Assembly (NCBI GenBank): GCA_026874595.1
Contig: CM049316.1
Coordinates: 54,569,676 to 54,633,675 of the forward strand
Direction of reading: 5' to 3'
DNA length: 64,000 nucleotides
Origin: Sipunculus nudus
Lineage: Eukaryota > Annelida > Sipuncula > Golfingiida > Sipunculidae
This document shows, in pieces, positions 13,701-24,497 of this stretch; within the stretch, counting starts at the first letter, position 1; every line of letters begins with the position of its first letter. The position numbers and the translations under genes are program-made. The notes beneath the pieces are model-generated. The model was not told the DNA's origin. It saw only the letters and a list, made by a program, of their open reading frames with translations, and did not search any database.

Positions 13701-16700
13701 TGTTTGTCCGAAATAGGTTAAGGTGTTGGGCAGGTACTGATGTATATTCACATACTCTGGCGTCAGTTTGTAAAAGGCTGGGATCCATGGGGGGAAATCA
13801 CATTTTTGTTGCGATGTGATAGCCGTTTGTAAGCGAAGTACGCTGGCAGTTTAAAGAGTGATCAGCGACATATACAACTTCCAGCATCGGCCCCCTCCCT
13901 GCCCTGCATAAACGATTGCATAAAGGTCGCCAACAAGAGGTTTTTTAAAATAAGATTTCACATTTTTAGTTTTAATCAAATGTTGGACATGTTTGAATAG
14001 GAAATCTGGCTGCGTCTATGATCGTTAGATAACGACCTTCACAGGTGTTGCCCGGCCATTTGTTGGCACGTGCGGCCAGTGACTTGGCGGTAAACGGCAG
14101 AAACCTCGTGCACGACAAGGTCGTCATATCAAACGTGCTGATACGAAGTTTGACTAGTATTGTTTTGAATAATTTGATAATACTATGCCAAAATATCGTA
14201 TAAGGGTAACATATTACAGGCTTTTAATTTTTTTTGCTGTTGAAAACATGAATGAATATCCCCCACGATCGCCGAACTGTCAGAGTTTTTCGGCACCCTT
14301 TCTGCCGGAGCATATTATTTGCTAAAGTTTGAGCTAGTCGGCAAATCAGAGATCCCTATTCAAGATATTATAGGTTTTAGTCCCTCGTTATCAGATTAGT
14401 TAAATCTGTCAAGGTCATGCCAAAGATGAGTGATCATTTTGAATGTAAAGTTAAAACAATGGGCCGCTGTGTATTAAACCGCGACTGGCTATACCGAAGG
14501 GTATTTCACAAGCGCTTCAATTGCTGTTAGTGTAGATTTCGGCTAAATTTGTTATTTTCTGAGTCATTTCCTTATAACTATTACTTATTTTTACATTTCC
14601 TAGCCTTTTTTATCGCACTATATGGTCCATCTCATTATAAATATTATTTTGCATTTTGTGTTACAAGCCTTTCAATGTCGGCAACATGCATGGGTGAAGG
14701 TGCACTGACCGTCCATAAATTTTGATGTCCTTGAAAATACTTTTCAGGTCCTTGAAAAGTGCTTGAAATTTTTCTCATGATAAGTGTACGAACCCTGATA
14801 AGTTATTGCGAACATCCCTGACCAATGACCTTGGCCTTTTGCCCACATATCAACTGGATTCTTTCTAAATGATGGGTAACTACTAACTACTTAAATCTGG
14901 TGTAATTACTTGGCAACCCATGAGTGAATAACTTTGACCTGCAACCTTTAACCTCCTGACCAGCTGACCCCAAAATCAATCAGTTATTTCTTCAAGCAAA
15001 AAGACCCATAAATATGAAGTTTGGATCAAATTGAGTGATACATAGATGTGGCATATGTGAAAGACTGAAGGTTTGGGTTGAACAGTTTCACCAGAAATAT
15101 GTTCACAAGCATTTAGAACAATTAAGTATTGTGGCCTTGACCTTTGACCTTTTGAACTCGACATCAATAGGCTTCTTCCCCTATTGGTAGGTAAGCCATA
15201 TATGTCAGATGGAAGGTATAGATTGAAATGTTTAACTGAAAATGTCTCCACATTAGAGGAGGGTGCGGTGAACTTGACCTTTGACCTCAAAATCAACAGG
15301 TCTTTTCCCCTGTTGGCAGAGAATCAATATCAGTGCTGGAAGGTTTGGAATAAAAAGTCTAGCTTGAAATGTGTCCACAACCTTTTAAAAAAATATGTTC
15401 ACAAGCATTTAGAACAATATTGTGAACTTGACCTTTGACCTTTTGAACTCAGCATCAATAGGCTTCTTCCCCTATTGGTAGGTAAGCCATATATGACAGA
15501 TGGAAAGTATAGATTGAAAAGTTTGCCTGAAAATGACTCCACGCAAGAAGAGGGTGCTGTGAACTTGACCTTTGACCTCAAAATCAACAGGTCTTTTCCC
15601 CTGTTGGCAGAGAAGCGATATCAGTGCTGAAAGGTTTGGAATGAAAGGTCTAGCTTGAAATGTGTCCACAACCTTTTCAAATAAGTGGATCCTGTGACCC
15701 TGACCTTTGACCTTGTGACCTCAACATCTATAGGATTCCTCTCCCACTTAGTAGGTGAGCTATATGTGAAAGATCAAAGAATTGGGATGAAAGGTTTGGC
15801 CTAAAATGCATCCACAGGCTTTTCAAAGAAGTTGGTTCTATGACCTTGACCTTTGACCTTGTGACCTCAAAATAATTATGGTTCTTCCCCTGTTGGTAGG
15901 TGAGCTGTATGTGAAAGATGGAAGGTTTGGGATGAAAATTTTGGCTAAAAGAATTATTTCTGGGGGATGCAAACACACCCCATAACTTCGAGAATATAGG
16001 TCGCAATGACCTAATTTCAGGTTTGCAAGGAGATTTTTTTAGAACCTCTAAGACTGCATAGGGTTCATGGCCCTAGCCCCTACGGTTACGATTTGTGCCC
16101 TGCTAACGGACGGCCGGCCGGCCGGATGGACAGACGGAAGGACGACGGACAAAGACCCATCGCTATAGCCCAGCATGACTGAAAGTCAGCTGAGCTAAAA
16201 ATAAACCTCCATTCATACTCCTAAGCTTTGCACAGGTTCGCATTAGGCCTGTAGGCCTTGTTTTATTAAAAACCTATTTTTACACTTCAGGACTGCCTAA
16301 TATCAAAACCAATCATCTGTTTTTCCTCATATTTACCATAAATATTCCTCTATATAGTTCCTATGTACATGCTCAGAAATTATGTCTGTATTATATAATT
16401 TAAAAAAGTTATGGGCCCAAACATAATGCATTTTGTAAAAAATCAGGAAAGATATTTGATTACTTAACACAAAACATGTTAAAGCTATGGACTTTTTTTC
16501 CAGTAATATAACTTTACTTAATCAAAATTAAATTGTATACCCAAAATTAGATCAAAATCTTATAATTTTTTTTAAATGTTAACAAAAATAAAAATTGGTA
16601 CCTTAAATTTTGCCCAACCTTGACCGTGGCACTTTTTTTCCTGTAAGTACTGTGGATTTAATTTTCACAGTATGTTTTTGTTAGCATTTTGTCTGTTAAC

Positions 16701-19700
16701 ACCAAAAATTTGAAACCAGTTGTTCAAAAACTGTAGATTTTATTCAGGTTTTCAAGCACCATGCAACATTGTTTACATCAAGCTAGTGTTATGCAGTTTG
16801 CAAGAGATCAACTTCCCAGCTTCAGCTCTCAGTTCCTAAAATTTGGCATACAATTAGATGTCTCCAAAATCCCCTACCAAGCCAAGAATTTGGTCACTAG
16901 GACTTAATACCTTCGAGATATTAATATAAAACTTCATTTTTCCATTAAAAACCTGTTGTTATACTTCAAGACTGCCTAATATCAAAACCACTGATCTGAC
17001 TTTAATCATATATAATATACATATTTTTTCTATACATTCTCTATGCACATGCCAGAAATGATGTCAGTATTGCGTAATTGTTTTAAGTTATGGGCCCAAA
17101 CATAATGCACTTTGTAAAAAATCAAGAAATATATTTACTCCCTTAACAAGGGGATTGCTGAACCTAGAGATTTTTTGTCAGAAATGTAACATTATTTAAT
17201 CAAGGTTCAATTGAATACCCAAAAATTAGTTCTGAATTTTACAAATTTTATAAGTTATTAGTATAAATATAAAATTAGTACCTTAAATTTTGGCCAACTT
17301 TGACCATGGCACCTTTTTTTTCTGTGAGCACTGTTGACATAATTTTCATATCATGCACGCATAAGGATTTCAGCTTTTTAGTTTAGAAAGCTGAAAGAAA
17401 TTGGCCAAAAATTGTAGTAGTTATTACTGTTTTTACGAGACCATGTCAGACCTTGGCTCTCTCCAGCCCCTCTTGAGTCACCTGTATGTTGACCTTGTTG
17501 AACTTTCAGCAAATTATGCATGCTTGAGGCGAGGTATGCACTGGGGCAGCCAGGCAGCTTATGGCCAGCCACAGTTGATCCAGGGGTCCAACCCAACTCA
17601 TCTAGTAGTTTTAACCAACAACATAACAATAAACAATAAATTAATAAATTTGTATTGGTTTTTAATAACAAATTAAAGAAAAATAGAAAAGGAATTTGTT
17701 TGTTTATAATAACAGGAAATTAACTTGCAGTTACTGATGATATGAGAATCTAGTATCGATGGATAGAATGTCAAGTATTCCAAATAACACCATGCAGTCA
17801 ACTATGGTATTTTTCAGTTCAATTCTAATGATATAAAATTAATCATATTATTCATTACTAATCATTAGGGATCATATGAAGGAAATTAATGATAGACAAA
17901 AATGCAGTTGATAATATTAATCTAGATTCCTACTGTGTCTAGTGTGTACATTGATGTGAAATTAGTCCAAAACAAATATATTACATTTACTTTTTTTTTA
18001 TATAAATAAAAGCCATAAAACCAGGTACTTATGATCATTATTTAAATGTGTGAATTTTGTATATTCTGGATTCTCAACATCATTGTTTGGTGAAAACTGA
18101 ATAAATACCAGACATGGTGCAAATACTTTGCAATTGTATTTAAATACGAATATGAATATGTACTCCATTATAAAATTTCTTGCATAAAGAATGGGAATTC
18201 AGGTAAAAATGAAAGTATATGAATACCAGTGCAAATACTTAAAAAATGTATTCATGAATGCATTCATGAATATATTTTTTAATATTATTTTAATAATCAT
18301 TTCAGTTATATTTCATTTTAAAAAATCATACGATTCTCTTATTATTTTTTTTTTAATTATATTTGGGACAATATTTGTAATTTTTTTAAAATAAATAGTT
18401 AAACTCTTATATTATATGTTCTGCTTATAAGTTATATGGCCAAGTCAAAATCTGTGACAATAGTACTCCATTTGTTATTAAAATAAATGAAATCAATCCT
18501 CTTCCCTGTCTCCAAAGGTACTATCAAAATCATAGATAAGCTAAACAACAACTCATAATACAGCTTATATTTATTACCACACAAAACCAGCATGTGCCTC
18601 ATTTCTAAATCATATTTTTTTATCATATATAATAGCTGAGTGTCGTGACCCATAGGTCCCTTGTTTATATTTGACCACAGAGCAGTTTGTGGCAATAGTT
18701 CATTTGCTTTACTGTCCATTCTAATATAGATTCATTTCATTCTGATGAGTGTACAGAATTTGCCCATTGAAAAGATCAATGTTTCAGTTAATCTATCACA
18801 ACTTGTGTAAAAGGGCATAATTTTGTGTTGTTTTCCTATTCTGTGTATAGTTAGGTTTTAACAATTGGATTTTACTTTATATTAATCAATTTTCAATTCT
18901 GACAGTTTATCGTTTATAAAGAAAACTTGAATGTTTCATCACAGTATATTTTTCTATGTCAGGTTTCAAAGTTCTTGTCATGATCCACATTGGTCTGTGT
19001 GTAGTCAGATGTACCAACTTACCGTCTAAATATTACATAATCTGTATTTTTTAAAAAAAGAGCATTGATTTGGGTGTTCAGACCAGCCCATTCTTTCACA
19101 TTATATTTATGTTGCGGACATGGACAAACTTTTACTTGATACAGATCTTTTTGACTAGAATTGTCCTCATATTTGCTAGGGACAGCTTTGTTGTCCTGAT
19201 ATGGCTGTTAACATTAAAATTACTTGCACAATACCCTAGTGAGACACTTCAAGAACAATGAATGAGAGAAAAATAATTTAATATAAATAGCTATTAAATG
19301 TGTGCAGCTTTGCATATCCAGGGTAGTGCATTTTGTCTATTTCATTAAAGTACTTATGTGCTTGACAAAAGCAACAGGTTCGACTGTAATTTGTAATAAC
19401 CAAGCTGATATAACCCCTTGGCTTCCTGCCTTGGATTGCTTTGGGCCAAGTTATCTTTATTTGGTTGATAATATGCCCCTTGAGTTAATAACAATGAATT
19501 ATCACATTTTGTTGTGATATTTACATCACTACAGTTCAGTTGTTCATTTGAAACAAAAGCAAATTACCAAGATTATTCTCAGTGTGGTGATTGGGCCCAG
19601 GTTAACTAGGACAGTGGTGCTGTTAAATTGTGAACATTGGTATGTTGTATCACTGTAGTTGTTGTATGTTGTATCAATGTATTAAGTGTATGGTATATCA

Positions 19701-20564
19701 GTATAGTATATCACTGTAGTGAGTGTACTTTACACTGTATTTGCAGTATCTGCCACCATCCAAGTACAACACAAGACAGTCGGCCAAGTATCTTCATTGT
19801 AGTACCTTGCCGGACATTGCCGCTCACCTGCGCAGACCCACATACACAGAAGATGATAGGTTTACTAGTGTGTTTCCTTGTGTTCTAACTGTATGAGAGT
19901 ATAGAGAAATATGAGGTTACACAAGATGGAAAAGTGTTATGGATGGCATGGTTACTATGGGTCAGAAGGGTGCGCCTTACTAACCCTGCATTATTAGTTT
20001 GACTGAAGTGCTGCAAATACTTTGTGACACTTAATGATTTAATTAGTTCTGTTGATGAAAGACACCTAATGCATTCACTAGTATAGATCATTGTTATGTC
20101 TTATGTTTCACCATCACTTGTAGAGTCCATTGTCGAATCACCAAAAATGTTCATATTTATCTCTTAGGATTGTGTTCTAGTTACCTTGTCAGATAATTTG
20201 ATTTTAATCCTGTTTGTGATAACTTTAATGAAAACACACTGTTTACTGTAAAAATGTGACAGTTGTTGCTGCCTTTACCCTTAAAAGTTAAATACCATAC
20301 CAGGAAAGATGTTTTGAACCTCTGTAATGATGGTTTTACTTTTCAGTTTGACAACACTCACTGCTAAGCCAACCAAATATATCTAACTATTATGTTCAAT
20401 TTTGGTTAAAGAAATATCTCCCTCACTTATATGCTAATCTTTTCAGGTGAGGGTCATGACCTGCGGGTTACTTACCATTCTATATCTCTTAGTAAATCTT
20501 TTTAATTTAGTGACATTTTTATTTTCCAGGCTCTCCTGCAGAGAAGAGACCAAGGCTGGCTTGA
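1380..20564 (+). CDS. Gene A: unrecognised Ser/Asp-rich repeat protein (3' part of gene, 7 exons in window)
   Basis: I do not recognise the family. Seven exons join in frame: 1380(?)-1773, 2499-4542, 5810-5900, 6688-6762, 7220-7320, 19747-19859 and 20530-20564. Phases agree at every junction (2, 0, 1, 1, 0; the last is ambiguous). The N-terminal part lies left of the window. What is visible is a hydrophilic, Ser-rich region with repeated SSS-x-x-LH-x-N blocks, then a very large exon with two sets of 9-residue repeats (YHSDKDLSP-like, then NVSSDKNLL-like), an acidic Ser-rich stretch, and a less repetitive C-terminus ending in a basic Lys-Arg-Pro-Arg segment. There is no signal peptide, membrane segment or catalytic motif in what is seen. 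A nuclear or scaffold protein is possible, but this is only a guess from composition. The last intron-bounded exons look more constrained than the repeat exon. Confidence 0.7.
1774..2498 (+). other. Gene A intron, no further content seen
   Basis: AT-rich intron between GTACGT (1774) and CTTTTCAG (2491-2498). I see no repeat family or coding segment in it. Confidence 0.6.
2499..4542 (+). CDS. Gene A exon a2, giant repeat exon (681 codons)
   Basis: The exon starts after CTTTTCAG; the phase-2 AG of exon a1 plus T gives Ser, followed by Glu-Arg-Ser-Asp. It stays open to CCG|GTATAT at 4542 (phase 0); reading on without splicing meets TAA at 4564. The first half repeats DKDLS/DKNL units of nine residues. 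The second half is non-repetitive, Ser-rich and acidic (for example SDDEK). Opposite-strand open frames here are shadows of the repeats. Confidence 0.8.
2908..3042 (+). repeat. Coding tandem repeat, 27-bp unit (YHSDKDLSP type)
   Basis: Five consecutive imperfect units of 27 bp encode Tyr/His-His-Ser-Asp-Lys-Asp-Leu-Ser-Pro. The length is always a multiple of three, so the unit number can vary without a frameshift. Confidence 0.85.
3132..3360 (+). repeat. Coding tandem repeat, 27-bp unit (NVSSDKNLL type)
   Basis: About eight 27-bp units encode variants of NVSSDKNLL. Adjacent units are more alike than distant ones, and the block shares the Ser-Asp-Lys-x-Leu core with the array just upstream, which suggests local unit duplication. 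Confidence 0.9.
4543..5809 (+). other. Gene A intron with a PIF-like MITE
   Basis: Bounded by GTATAT and a pyrimidine-rich TATCTTTTTAG acceptor (5801-5809). Apart from the MITE at 5418-5742 I see only AT-rich unique sequence. Confidence 0.6.
5418..5742. mobile_element. PIF/Harbinger-like MITE, copy 1
   Basis: A 325-bp element with TTA on both sides (5415-5417 and 5743-5745) and terminal inverted repeats of about 30 bp that carry GGTATGGTTTTCAGGCAC at the left and the matching GTGCCTGAGAACC at the right. The TTA duplication fits the TWA target of the PIF/Harbinger superfamily. The copy at 35142-35466 has the same length. Confidence 0.8.
5810..5900 (+). CDS. Gene A exon a3
   Basis: The exon starts phase 0 (ATT TTG TCT ACA GAA GAA) after a strong acceptor and ends ACT G|GTAAGA in phase 1. 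A nearer CTACAG acceptor at 5822 would need a different upstream phase. It contains a (GACA)n run (5854-5869) read as Thr-Asp-Arg-Gln-Thr-Asp, and a Cys-Ser-Val-Cys pair. Confidence 0.7.
5901..6687 (+). other. Gene A intron with long G and C runs
   Basis: Contains a G run of about 20 at 6207-6226 and a C run near 6438-6448. CAGTGGCGTC at 6184 resembles a hAT end, but no matching duplication was found. Confidence 0.6.
6688..6762 (+). CDS. Gene A exon a4
   Basis: The acceptor TTTTTAG is followed by GT GAA GAT TAT, which completes Gly with the previous phase-1 G. The frame reads GEDYSIVKSGYF and so on to ATA T|GTAGGC at 6762 (phase 1). The next exon's CA completes Ser. Confidence 0.65.
7220..7320 (+). 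CDS. Gene A exon a5
   Basis: The acceptor TTATCAG precedes CA GAT GAA CCA. The open frame of 33 further codons (DEPGLNVEVDIIESSW...) ends GAG GAA CAG|GTAATT in phase 0. It is acidic and Ser-rich. The next exon is 12.4 kb away because of the nested transposons. Confidence 0.7.
8710..10190 (+). repeat. Tandem array, ~280-bp unit, inside family B
   Basis: About five units, spaced roughly 260-280 bp (anchors near 8903, 9181, 9463, 9737, 9997). Each carries a GTGGCGCCACC-type palindrome, a CTGCAGACATCCAAGCT block and a CATCTGTTCATCTGCC block. Short open frames here are repeats of each other and not genes. Confidence 0.85.
10841..11931. mobile_element. TIR DNA transposon (TA target), non-autonomous
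   Basis: A 1.09 kb element with terminal inverted repeats of about 27 bp: TACCGTATTTATTCTA at the left and TAGAATAAATACGGTA at the right, both extending into GGCGA/TCGCC. The TA at each tip fits a Tc1/mariner-type target. No transposase frame is visible. Confidence 0.75.
12813..14797. mobile_element. TIR DNA transposon CAGGGTTCGTACG..., hAT-like, non-autonomous
   Basis: The left end is CAGGGTTCGTACGCACCTTG and the right end is AAGTGTACGAACCCTG. Subterminal CTTGAAAAGTGCTTGAA blocks are mirrored. ATAAG occurs immediately outside both ends (12808-12812 and 14798-14802), a 5-bp target duplication. This is shorter than the 8 bp typical of hAT, so superfamily assignment is open. Confidence 0.75.
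18664..19746 (+). other. Remainder of gene A intron, no recognised content
   Basis: AT-rich unique-looking sequence between the end of family A copy 1 and the acceptor TATTTGCAG (19738-19746). Short open frames here have no coding features that I can support. Confidence 0.5.
19747..19859 (+). CDS. Gene A exon a6 (most conserved-looking segment)
   Basis: Begins phase 0 with TAT CTG CCA CCA TCC AAG TAC and is open for 37 codons: YLPPSKYNTRQSAKYLHCS and onward to RRPTYTEDD. Mixed composition, with Pro, Tyr, Cys, His and basic residues, unlike the repeat exon. Donor choice is ambiguous: AG|GTTTAC at 19859 (phase 2) or A|GTGTGT at 19868 (phase 1). Confidence 0.7.
20530..20564 (+). CDS. Gene A terminal exon a7
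   Basis: Acceptor TTTTATTTTCCAG ends at 20529. With a phase-1 junction the exon reads Ser-Pro-Ala-Glu-Lys-Arg-Pro-Arg-Leu-Ala and stops at TGA 20562-20564, giving a basic tail that could be a nuclear localisation signal. With a phase-2 junction the frame is Arg-Leu-Ser-Cys and so on, stopping at TGA 20621-20623. I favour the first on composition only. Confidence 0.55.
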
Positions 20565-21081
20565 CTACAGTTCAAGATCTGTGTTTAGATCTCTTGTGTT
20601 TAGTAGATCTCTTTGGTTTATGAATTATTGCAAATCACTGTAGCAAAATTCCTAGTCTGTACTTTTGTTACTCCGCTGCTGTTTTGAGGATAGATGGAGT
20701 TCTCCTCACCAGTAACATCTCCTTTTGTTTATAGACTGAAATGCATTATTTATATATTATCAATTTAAGTTCTTTTTACAACACATAGGTAGTGACACTT
20801 TAGTACATCATTGCACTATTTTAGATCAGTTTACTGTTAAGGTTAAGGCTTCCTTCCATTCATTTAACTGTTAGTAAATCTTTATATGTGTAATTTTGTG
20901 TATGCCTTATACATTAACATCTCCTCTTAAGCCTTGAATTAGCTGGCTATATGGTCTCTTTCTTTTTATTAACTAATGCTGACTGGTGAAGTAGTCTTTA
21001 TTATATTAAATTCTGTGATACAACATCAGTCCTGCAGCTGTGACAATACTCATAGGAATCTATTACATACTAGTCTTTTTT
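20565..21081 (+). other. Probable 3' UTR of gene A and downstream
   Basis: Non-coding AT-rich sequence after the stop. ATTAAA near 21006 is a possible polyadenylation signal. A family B element begins directly after it. Confidence 0.4.
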
Positions 21082-23484
21082 AGCGAACCTGTGAGCTTAT
21101 GCTATGGTGCGGCTTCGTATGTCGTGCGTCGTCTGTACGTTAACCATAGCTATCTTAAAAACGGCAGGAGCTAGCATCACCAATTTTTTGCAAATATTCA
21201 GTCATCCAAAAAACTATATCGGATTTTGTTTATTTTTTTTCTAACTGCATTTTCTTAGATTTTATAGGGAAAAAGCTAAAAAAACTTTTAAAATCTTCTC
21301 CTCCGAAACTGTCCAGCCAAATTGTCCAATATTTCACAGAAATGATCCCTGGAAGAATCTTTCTCAAGTTTGTTTGAATGGTTCCAGTTCAGAGATTTTT
21401 GGCCGAGTTACAGGAGGCTAAACTTTGTTAACTGTGCAAAAAAGCATATTAAAATTTAAATCTCAGAAACAGCTGGAGCTATCATCACCAAATTTTATGC
21501 CAATGTTGGTCACATAGGTCATATCTGAAATTGAGGTATTGGTGGCGCCACCTGCATCGGCCTTTGTTTTACGGGGTCATTAGTGCCTGTATCACACTGA
21601 GGGCTACAGAAAACTTCTCTGAAACCATATGGCCAAAATGTTTAATATAGCACAGAAACGATTCTAGGGTAGTGCTTTCTGAAGTTTGTTCAAATGGTTT
21701 CTTTTCAGTGACATTTGGCTAAGTTATGGGAAGCTGAAATGAGTCATATGCCATAACAGCCCATTTAAGCTCAGTGGCTACAAAGATCTTCTTCACAAAA
21801 ACCACTGGGCCAAATTCTAAAACCTCACAAATTAATTATCCTCAGATGTTGATAATTCAAGTTTGTACATAAGGTTTTGGTTCAGTGCTTTTTTGCTGAG
21901 TTACAGGAAGCTGAACTTAGCCAGTTTGCTGTATCTTCCTATATGAGTTATAAACCTGGGAAATGTTTTTCAACTGATGCAACTGAAGCCAGTTTGTTAA
22001 ATATTTTACAAGAATAATCCCTACAATAATTCTTATAATAATTGTCATTCATGGTTCCACAAGAATGATTTTTGGCTGAATTATGGAGATTGAATTGAGT
22101 CATTTTACCATATATGTTAGCTGTGTTTTGCTGTTACATCTAGCCTGGCACCAGTTTATCAGCATCTATTACATCATGCCACTAGACATTTAGATTTCAG
22201 GTTATCTTTGGTTAATATTGACAAGAAAGTTTTTTTAAAAGCTTTTAAAAAAATTAGATTTATGATTTAGTTATTCATCATACCAGGCAATCATGGATAT
22301 TCAGCTCTCTGTGGCTATATAAAGACAACTGTATGTGGATTATAAATTATTGGTATCCCTACTCAACTTAATTCAAGAATTTGCCATCAATGAGATATAT
22401 CTGTATTTTAATTTTGCATTCATTATGCATCCATAATAATTTTACATATATTCCTGATTTCTTTTTTTATAAAATCAGCTGAAAAGCATTTTGTACTGGA
22501 AAAATAAATTTCAAAGTTATTTCAAGTAGGGACGACTTTTGTGTACAGATGGCAGCACTTGGTTTACCATTGGCAGATTGCCAGTGCCTTGATGTTGGCC
22601 ATTAGCCAAGATGATGTCAGCTCTATAAATAGTTTTGGCACACTGCCAGGATTGGAAGAAGTGCAGCCAGGTATAGGTCAAGAGTTCACTCAGTGCAATA
22701 GCTGCATTCTATTTATAGCTTTGGCAGACTGCTCACTGCTCATATTTGGCACCAAAGTTCAGGCTGAATCTATTTATAGCTTTGGCAGACTGCCAACTGT
22801 GTCAGATTATGCAACAGGTCAAGAGTTCACTCAGTGCAGCCAGGTACAGGTCAAAAGTTCACTCAGTCTAGCCAGGTGCAGGTCAAGAGTTCACTCAGTG
22901 CGGTAGCTTGAGGCAGCAATTTGTCACAGGTCACTCGGGGGAAACTGCCTTACTCACCTAAGCCCTGTCAGCCCAGTGCATCAAAATCTGGGGAAGTTTG
23001 ATGTATTGGACTAATATTTTGACCTGTCTATGCGTCTTTGATGGATATCTCATTTACAAGACAGGTGGTGCCACGTACATTGAATTTTGCACAGTGTATG
23101 TGCCTGCTTTTTTGTACAGAGGAATTTGATATATCAGCCTGAAATTGGGCATATTTATACATATCAAATAGCTTTGTCGTATACAAGACTGGTGTTGCCA
23201 CCTACAATAATTTTTGCACAATGTGTGTCCCTGCTTATTTCTCAGGAGGGGTTTGATATATCAGTTTGAAAATTGGCATATGTGTATATCTCTGATAGCT
23301 CCGTTGTAAACAAGACTGGTGCACCCATGCCAGAATTTCAGCAGTGATGTTTGTGTAATTGTTCTTATTCAAAATGATTAGTACTTGCATTGTTCATATA
23401 CATGAAAAGTAATGGTCCATCAGTGAAGCATTACGTCTGGTGTATTTCCAAATGTACAGGTTCGCATTAGGCCTGTAGGCCTTG
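21082..23484 (+). mobile_element. Family B element, copy 2
   Basis: Starts AGCGAACCTGTGAGC after a T run and ends ACAGGTTCGC, AGGCCTGTAGGCCTTG, TTT. About 2.4 kb and uninterrupted. Its interior shares the AGAAACAGCTGGAGCTATCA block and the GGTGGCGCCACC motif with copy 1, and has a local array of CAGGTCAAGAGTTCACTCAG units around 22670-22915. Located between the convergent gene A and RPUSD2. Confidence 0.75.
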
Positions 23485-24375
23485 TTTCCTTATTTTAACA
23501 ATGTACATGATCAAGAGAACAAAATATGTTTAACAGTCTCATCATACTGTCATAGTAATTAGGCTCCAGAAGGTAACTGTTATTTTGTAATTATTCATTG
23601 AATTAAATGAATGTTTATATATATTTGTATGAAAAATAGATGTTTGAGAGAAAAAGCAAGTTTTACAAATCACCTGGATATCCCTGTCTCAGACATTTGG
23701 TACTTGGTAAGAGCATTGTATGTTTTGACTCTATTTTGCTACATTAAAGTTTCCATATCTTCACCTGTTGTTTTGATGCTTTGCTTTGGGCCTCTCACAC
23801 TGAAGATAGTACCTTTTCAGGTCAAGCAAACATATTCCAAATCTCATTACAGTATCTTTTGTCACACTTGTCTATAAAAATGTATTACTATAGATTTTGC
23901 ATAAACTGAAGCCAATTCCTGGAAGAAAAACATTTTTTCTATTAACTTTTCCACTAAAAAAAACATGGGTGTGATTTGTTAAAAAGCTATTTGCACATAT
24001 ATAATAAATGTCAACTTGACAGTGATGTCAGCCATGGGGTAAACTCCTGTTGACTAAAATCATCAAAAGCTTAGCATTTCTTACACTCTCTGTCCCAAAA
24101 TTTTTAGAAAAAGAATTAAAACATGTATTATTAGATTTAAGTCATTTCTTAATTTTACCTGTGATGTCACATTTTGTCCCAACCAATCGCATCATGGCAA
24201 AGTCTATGTTCTGGGTCCAATGCACCCTGTACATAACAAACCTATGTGCTAATATTTTTACCTAACCTTGAGTTTTTGTCCATATAGGAGTTTGTACTGT
24301 GAAGAAAGATCCATGGCCTTTTCTCTAAAAGCACATACCAGAGACTTAACTCTAAAATAATTTAAATGTTATATA
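23485..24375. other. Intergenic space between convergent genes
   Basis: I see no coding exon, RNA gene or recognised repeat here. Confidence 0.5.
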
Positions 24376-24381
24376 TTTATT
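24376..24381 (-). terminator. Polyadenylation signal AATAAA of RPUSD2-like gene
   Basis: TTTATT on the + strand gives AATAAA on the - strand, 41 bases after the RPUSD2 stop codon. Position and hexamer are canonical. Confidence 0.6.
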
Positions 24382-24422
24382 ATCAAAAATATTTTCTATA
24401 CAATTATTGCAGGATGTCAGGG

Positions 24423-24497
24423 TCACCTCTCTTCAACTGGTGTCCACCCATCCACTGCCCAGTGAGGTAGATCTGTTTCATATTCCCAGTCAGGACC
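24423..24497 (-). CDS. RPUSD2: RPUSD2-like terminal coding exon
   Basis: Acceptor TTTGACAG, then GGT CCT GAC TGG GAA TAT: GPDWEYETDLPHWAVDGW followed by TPVEER and TGA. It parallels the family tail after LHALRY. It is only 75 nt long. Confidence 0.85.
   Translation of the reverse strand, partial: GPDWEYETDLPHWAVDGWTPVEER

Larger units (their letters stand above)
10399..16196 (-). mobile_element. Family A element, copy 2 (reverse, inserted in family B copy 1)
   Basis: Read on the - strand it starts AGCTCAGCTGACT (right edge, 16196) behind CCGTCC-type repeats and ends with the CAGCTGAGTG inverted repeat, the GACC-TATG-GGTC hairpin and CACTTG (left edge). Subtracting the two inner elements (10841-11931 and 12813-14797) leaves about 2.7 kb, the usual size of the family. 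The interior differs from copies 1 and 4 and is rich in TGACCTTTGACC. Confidence 0.7.
7762..16260 (+). mobile_element. Family B element, copy 1 (inserted in family A copy 1)
   Basis: The start is AGCGAACCTGTGAGC and the end is CACAGGTTCGC, then hairpin AGGCC-TGTA-GGCCT, then TG|TTT. It interrupts family A at CTCAATTTTT/TTATTAAAAA, a junction that is intact in the copy at 45490. After removing the nested element 10399-16196 about 2.7 kb remain, comparable with copy 2 at 21082-23484, which shares both ends and interior blocks around 8165-8260. Confidence 0.75.
7549..18663 (+). mobile_element. Family A element, copy 1 (split by an 8.5 kb nested insertion)
   Basis: The left end is T-run + AGCTCAGCTGACT with its near-perfect mirror AGTCATCTGAGCT, followed by CCGTCC repeats. 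The right end is AGCTGAGTGTCGTGACCCATAGGTCCCTTG + TTT, read in two pieces: the set-back inverted repeat, then a GACC-CATA-GGTC hairpin. The element is 7549-7761 plus 16261-18663, about 2.6 kb, and matches the uninterrupted copy at 45259-47897 end to end. It lies wholly in the gene A intron. No transposase is visible. Helentron-like class is inferred from the ends. Confidence 0.75.

Noticed and set aside
13395-13721. 108-codon frame as a gene
   Set aside because: It lies inside the 12813-14797 transposon, has a run of Phe/Val from a T tract and no recognisable domain.
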